Of a stretch of DNA of 64,000 nucleotides, positions 62,401-64,000 are shown in pieces. Position numbers and translations under genes: made by a program. This DNA is from Apostichopus japonicus. Its lineage: Eukaryota; Echinodermata; Holothuroidea; Aspidochirotida; Stichopodidae. The number at the start of each line of letters is the position of its first letter. Position 1 is the first letter of the stretch. The notes under the pieces are model-generated. The model saw only the letters and a program-made list of their open reading frames with translations. It had not been told where the DNA came from and did not search any database. The stretch is taken from the NCBI RefSeq assembly GCF_037975245.1, contig NC_092566.1, positions 1,610,001-1,674,000 on the forward strand, read 5' to 3'.

Positions 62401-63158
62401 TAAAAGTATTTTTATTAAAGTCACAAACCTGGAAAGTTTCTTGCTTCGGGTGGACGCATTACACCTCCTTCCATTTTGTTACTGTAAATAAATTAGGAAG
62501 GTTTCAAAGTCAGTTTTTGTTTTTGAGTTGCTTCGACTAAGCAAAACATACTTCGACTAAGCAAAATACATACATACATACAAAACATGTTTCATTTATA
62601 TGTCAACATTTTGCTTCAAGCAAGTCGTGTACTTCAGGACAAATATGTTATTAGAGTGTCTCTGAAATGCAGTGTAAGAAACATAACAAATGTCCAAGGA
62701 AAACTGAACTATCATCAACATTTCAAAATAGATATCACGATTTAATACTCCCCAACTCTTCCAAATGTTGTTATTTAAACAAATATAGAATTTTTGGACA
62801 AATATTGTAAGCTTTCGGCACTCTTTTCAGTCAACTGACTGCTAATTAGACATTTCAAGAAATTTTGACAGATTGCTAGATTATCCTGAAAATTTACGAC
62901 TATTTTTTCTTATAAACGTGTTCAAGAAGCTTGGAGAATTTAGTTTAGTTTTACTACTGTACATATTGCAGGAAATGAAGGAACTGGTATGATATCTTGT
63001 GTAACTTTGATCTGTGCTATTTTTTTTTGGGTAAGAATGAAGTCACTTACGGTTTTCTTCCAGCTGGCTTCACTGATAGGGCCTTTCCCCTGTACATATG
63101 GCCATTGAGTTCAATAATGGCAGTCTCAGCATTATCTTCATTGAAAAATCTTACAAAG
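41354..63158 (-). CDS. STK31: STK31/TDRD8-like RRM-Tudor-coiled-coil-pseudokinase protein, 21 exons, 5' end missing
   Basis: Exons (high to low): 63158-63051, 62481-62429, 61530-61442, 60191-60036, 58791-58714, 57931-57773, 56600-56214, 55474-55368, 54521-54329, 53529-53407, 52136-52032, 51453-51364, 51058-50954, 50532-50230, 49888-49784, 48960-48880, 47850-47725, 46887-46534, 44808-44683, 43063-42268, 41454-41354. All junctions are GT-AG and in phase, giving about 1247 residues. Visible residues 1-36 are the second half of an RRM, about 85-205 an extended Tudor domain with FVDYGN, 320-720 mostly helical or coiled coil, 748-1007 kinase-like, 1018-1096 S/T-Q repeats, then an acidic tail. Tudor plus coiled coil plus C-terminal kinase fold is diagnostic of STK31, a germ-cell protein linked to the piRNA machinery in mammals. 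The RRM and the long tail are not part of the mammalian layout as I know it. Active-site changes predict a pseudokinase. Confidence 0.9.
41500..41910. repeat. 38-bp minisatellite in STK31-like intron 20
   Basis: About ten tandem copies of a 38-bp unit containing CGGACATAGATCTAGAACCA and ACATACTCTATAAT. Most units carry an AGATCT hexamer. Confidence 0.95.
42268..43063 (-). CDS. STK31: STK31-like exon 20: kinase C-lobe end, SQ repeats, acidic tail
   Basis: A 796-bp exon. It begins with the end of the kinase fold (NPSNRPTVKHIL, with the subdomain XI arginine). It continues into ten tandem 8-residue units and then about 120 residues dominated by glutamate and aspartate. Acceptor CTAATGCAG, donor A|GTAAGC. 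Confidence 0.9.
42622..42858 (-). repeat. Coding 24-bp minisatellite: ten S/T-Q units
   Basis: Units follow SDPEPSQT with variants (SDRELSQT, SDPEISQT, one TQ unit, one 6-residue unit). The period is a multiple of three, so copy-number change keeps the frame. Confidence 0.95.
43481..44680. repeat. 40-bp minisatellite, 30 copies, STK31-like intron 19
   Basis: Exactly 1200 bases without a length change: AATCTAACAGTAGTGAATGA followed by AAATCAGATATTTAAAACTG. Variation is limited to a few positions (A/G at 7, T/A at 11, GAATGA/GTAAGA/GAAAGA at 15-20). The array ends two bases from exon 19. Confidence 0.98.
44683..44808 (-). CDS. STK31: STK31-like exon 19: activation-segment end and C-lobe
   Basis: Encodes ADKGKKAYMSSNGLCFQAPE, then DIFSFGILVLW. 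APE and the D-x-x-S-F-G motif of the C-lobe are intact. Donor TGG|GTGAGT, of which the last four bases belong to the adjacent minisatellite. Confidence 0.92.
45350..46490. repeat. 39-bp minisatellite, about 29 copies, STK31-like intron 18
   Basis: Unit contains TTTGTATGCATCGGTG and TAGGGTAGAGG. Period 39 is divisible by three, so one minus-strand frame stays open across the whole array (repeating LYPNTSPMHTNT). A block of several units near 45447 recurs near 45915, exactly 468 bp (12 units) away. Confidence 0.97.
46534..46887 (-). CDS. STK31: STK31-like exon 18: kinase catalytic and DFG region
   Basis: A 118-codon exon. The catalytic loop reads HGAVHPNNVLF where active kinases have HRDLKPxN, so the aspartate is alanine. 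The Mg-binding loop reads AEYDLSK where DFGLSR is expected. Donor CAG|GTGAGT; reading on gives a stop two codons later. Confidence 0.94.
47725..47850 (-). CDS. STK31: STK31-like exon 17: kinase-like N-lobe
   Basis: Forty-two codons ending KGVAVIK, which matches the VAIK strand with its lysine retained. No glycine-rich loop is evident upstream. Confidence 0.85.
47935..47990. repeat. Short tandem repeat, 19 bp
   Basis: Three copies of CTCACTGCAAGACAATTTA in intron 16. Confidence 0.9.
48880..48960 (-). CDS. STK31: STK31-like exon 16
   Basis: Encodes LHLAQLTKKHFPELS and on to GLQKYI in phase 0 at both ends. The acceptor CTTACTTAG at 48961 is chosen over a nearer CCAG at 48924, because only it keeps the frame. 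Confidence 0.8.
49784..49888 (-). CDS. STK31: STK31-like exon 15
   Basis: Thirty-five codons, helical and charged (TVDELKGDIASYQEQLLKHY). Donor CTG|GTAAGT. Confidence 0.88.
50230..50532 (-). CDS. STK31: STK31-like exon 14: coiled coil
   Basis: One hundred and one codons with heptad-like leucines and charges (EILKQRQAELQLENEVL, KERMKELEEWL, LQTLQKKIKVARSKLRHLL). Likely dimerisation or assembly segment. Donor GAG|GTAAGC. Confidence 0.92.
50954..51058 (-). CDS. STK31: STK31-like exon 13
   Basis: Thirty-five codons (AKNLDASIQQLLVAMETELV), amphipathic helix. Acceptor TTTTCTCACAG, donor CAG|GTATGT. Confidence 0.88.
51364..51453 (-). CDS. STK31: STK31-like exon 12
   Basis: Thirty codons (LKMKKLRSYWKETDEALSSW), helical. 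Donor CAG|GTCAGT. Confidence 0.86.
52032..52136 (-). CDS. STK31: STK31-like exon 11
   Basis: Thirty-five codons including GYPSLLKPHCAVEGSPEETY. Acceptor is pyrimidine-poor (GCCTCGTAG); donor TTG|GTAAGT is strong. Confidence 0.86.
53407..53529 (-). CDS. STK31: STK31-like exon 10
   Basis: Forty-one codons, starting EELAQLVEKRNSARHESYQA. Donor CAG|GTAGCC. Confidence 0.86.
53660..54115. repeat. About 26-bp minisatellite in STK31-like intron 9
   Basis: Many imperfect copies of CATATATAGCAAACACTATA followed by TGTCTG or TGTTTG, with scattered length changes. Confidence 0.92.
54329..54521 (-). CDS. STK31: STK31-like exon 9
   Basis: Sixty-four codons plus one base, including NAIDIIHGGEITLNGEKKTF and VEEKLEVLNQWQDMIRSC. 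Acceptor ACTTACAG; a duplicated acceptor lies 132 bases upstream and in frame. Confidence 0.9.
54522..54745. repeat. Repeats with duplicated acceptor upstream of exon 9
   Basis: AAGTATTCATTGATTAATCT recurs several times. The copy at 54651-54700 also includes CTCCTGTAA, which on the minus strand is an acceptor plus the first exon bases. Confidence 0.88.
55368..55474 (-). CDS. STK31: STK31-like exon 8
   Basis: Thirty-five codons plus two bases (KEIEVNSYKEKVDFAIDY), helical. Acceptor ATTCTCACAG, donor AG|GTAAAT. Confidence 0.86.
56214..56600 (-). CDS. STK31: STK31-like exon 7: end of Tudor fold, Q-rich linker, coiled coil
   Basis: One hundred and twenty-nine codons. It starts with the last SN-like strands (KVTVRISN, YSVVVFLDGQNVNEII), continues as a glutamine, proline and glycine-rich linker, and ends in a helix LVAQLQNEKANLIQKVHEMK. 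Donor GGG|GTAAAG. Confidence 0.93.
57773..57931 (-). CDS. STK31: STK31-like exon 6: Tudor core
   Basis: Begins VTVGFVDYGNEETV, the signature Tudor strand with aromatic-cage residues and the arginine-contacting asparagine. Continues LPPALASVPFFAIQMSLYG, the extended-Tudor linker. Confidence 0.96.
58714..58791 (-). CDS. STK31: STK31-like exon 5: Tudor first strands
   Basis: Encodes VYGAIFSVDNGWYRCTVKG and on to TGK. W-Y-R-C/A is the canonical first cage strand of a Tudor domain. Phase 0 at both ends. Confidence 0.95.
58845..59640 (+). mobile_element. 5'-truncated LINE (non-LTR retrotransposon), reverse transcriptase C terminus
   Basis: Open frame 58849-59358 begins YLGVCNDDKLTVTNHI, like the end of CR1/L2-type reverse transcriptases (YLGV..DDKL...HI). 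It continues with the downstream thumb-like helix region and conserved YNLRN. The 3' tail is AT-rich and ends in GAAATGAAAATGAATG. The element is inserted antisense in STK31-like intron 4. Only the 3' end remains, as is usual for LINE copies. Confidence 0.8.
59278..59478 (+). repeat. Tandem duplication of about 100 bp inside the LINE 3' end
   Basis: CTTTAAGAACTTGTTTATTT, GAGCAGCCC and TAGCTTTTTGATAAT occur in the same order in two neighbouring copies. The first holds the end of the open frame. Confidence 0.85.
60036..60191 (-). CDS. STK31: STK31-like exon 4: extended Tudor N-terminal strands
   Basis: Fifty-two codons: VTHVVDSTTFFAQICNAETA and on to YGPTPATEIQPNH. The V-x-H-V-x-(S/D)-x-x-x-F-x-A/Q pattern precedes Tudor cores in the Tudor-SN type fold. 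Donor CAC|GTAAGG. Confidence 0.93.
60745..61045. repeat. Tandem duplication, about 157-bp period
   Basis: TGTGAACTACTAGGCCTGAT and the following TGGCTCACTCTCCCA occur near 60770 and again near 60927 in intron 3. Confidence 0.9.
61442..61530 (-). CDS. STK31: STK31-like exon 3: RG-containing linker
   Basis: Encodes QRRSPQIGYGNRPWGDAGYD and on to RMWKE, a flexible linker between RRM and Tudor. Acceptor TTCAGTTTCAG, donor GAG|GTAACA. Confidence 0.82.
61720..62100. repeat. Degenerate GTCCAGTGTGAGT minisatellite
   Basis: Many imperfect copies of TGTCCAGCATGAGTCCAGTG with GTGAGTCTGGTTGGTGT, period about 30, in intron 2. It accounts for the short open frames here on both strands. Confidence 0.88.
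62429..62481 (-). CDS. STK31: STK31-like exon 2: linker
   Basis: Encodes NKMEGGVMRPPEARNFP with split codons at both ends that fit exons 1 and 3. Acceptor TTATTTACAG, donor CAG|GTTTGT. Short, so supported mainly by phase and position. Confidence 0.72.
63051..63158 (-). CDS. STK31: STK31-like first visible exon: second half of an RRM
   Basis: Encodes FVRFFNEDNAETAIIELNGH then MYRGKALSVKPAGRK. FVRFF is the RNP1-type strand, A-x-x-A-I-x-x-L-N-G the second helix, and G-x-x-L-x-V-x-P the last strand of an RNA-recognition motif. The first half must be in an upstream exon, which I could not find before 64000. Donor CC|GTAAGT. Confidence 0.82.
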
Positions 63159-64000
63159 CTTCAATGAAATAGAAAAAGCCAAAATGAGATAACAGTCAAG
63201 TAGTGGCAGATGTGCAAACATAAAATTATACTTTCATTCTAGTATCCCAATACTGTTAGTTCAATTTCTTTCCATGGGTCATGTAACATGTTCTCTCCGT
63301 ACATTTTTAACGAGCTTCCAAATTGACAAGATTTATAAACCTATGTCAGAAACTGAAATTTACAAATGGACTACAATGCACAAGAAATCTCAGTTTGCCA
63401 GTAGCCATGGTGACTGTTGAAACTGTTGTAGTTGTGTGATCTACAGTCAAGATACTGTGGCTTATGACCATTTAGTCAAGGTGACCGTCCAAATTCTGTC
63501 CAGGCCCACAAAAGTTTGTTCACCTCTTCTGGGATGGTAATGCCATGGAGATCAAACAAAAAGCATCATTTGTAACATTAGGTACAATGCTAACTTAGGA
63601 AAAATAATCAGACCAAACAAAAAACTTCCAATGATGACTAAATGAAAGGAATAATTTAGTGTGAAATTTTGTGAACTCAAGTTTTGAAGGCTCTTAATTC
63701 TGTCTTTTACTATGTAAACGATTATGGTTTCTGTGTATTAAGTAAATCTTTGCACAGTTTGTATAGTGTTATGCAAAGTCAATTTGCTTTTTTTCGGTAT
63801 ACCGTGTTTACAATTCTAAGTATGTGGCTGGTCTGGATTCCTTTATTGTCAAGCTACGCCATGCTGAATACCAAGGTGTGGTTACGGTCGGCTGAACTCC
63901 CTAAATAACAAACAGTTCCACGTGGCTCAAGTGCTCTTTCCCGTGACGCAGCCTCTCAGATCTTCGCTGCTGCTGTTTCAGTGATTCCTTCTTGCCATAA
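63159..64000. other. Right edge, upstream of the first visible STK31-like exon
   Basis: On the minus strand the last 100 bases (64000 to about 63905) are open and read KKESLKQQQRRSERLRHG and on to a stop. This could be a coding exon or the end of a neighbouring gene running in from the right. No clear splice sites, so not called. Confidence 0.3.

Overview
This window is eukaryotic nuclear DNA: AT-rich, with long introns bounded by GT-AG, tRNA genes with internal A and B boxes, simple repeats, and a 5'-truncated LINE. No bacterial operons are present. The gene families and the marine-invertebrate style of tRNA-derived SINE fit an invertebrate metazoan, probably a deuterostome such as an echinoderm. 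That assignment is an inference from general appearance, not a proof.

Three protein-coding genes can be rebuilt by eye. (1) Positions 57-18443, minus strand: the first coding exon and the second PDZ exon of a synaptopodin-2-like PDZ protein, split by an intron of about 18 kb; the rest of the gene lies to the left of the window. That intron hosts, on the plus strand, an array of tRNA-Pro(CGG) genes with conserved 0.4-kb units, one tRNA-Asn(GTT), several tRNA relics, a degenerate repeat block (9.9-11.4 kb) and a long AT microsatellite. (2) Positions 23853-35263, plus strand: a complete 13-exon family I soluble inorganic pyrophosphatase. It has a mitochondrial-type leader and a second, better-placed ATG that would give a cytosolic form. 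(3) Positions 41354-63158, minus strand: 21 consecutive exons, all in phase, of an STK31/TDRD8-like germline protein. In order it has half of an RRM, an extended Tudor domain, coiled coils, a kinase-like domain lacking the catalytic aspartates, ten tandem 8-residue S/T-Q units and a long acidic tail. Its 5' end lies beyond the right edge or is unrecognised.

The pyrophosphatase and STK31-like genes converge on a 6-kb intergenic stretch (35.3-41.35 kb). Positions 18.4-23.85 kb are the divergent upstream region of genes 1 and 2.

The most striking features are in the STK31-like gene. It has an RRM-Tudor-pseudokinase-SQ/TQ architecture. Its last three introns each hold an unrelated minisatellite with a 38-40-bp unit, while the adjacent coding exon holds a 24-bp minisatellite. 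An upstream duplicated splice acceptor could add 44 residues in frame. Other points of note are the pyrophosphatase dual start, a dead partial copy of pyrophosphatase exon 4 beside a dispersed repeat with a perfect DR1 nuclear-receptor half-site pair, and acceptor-stem variation across the tRNA-Pro array.
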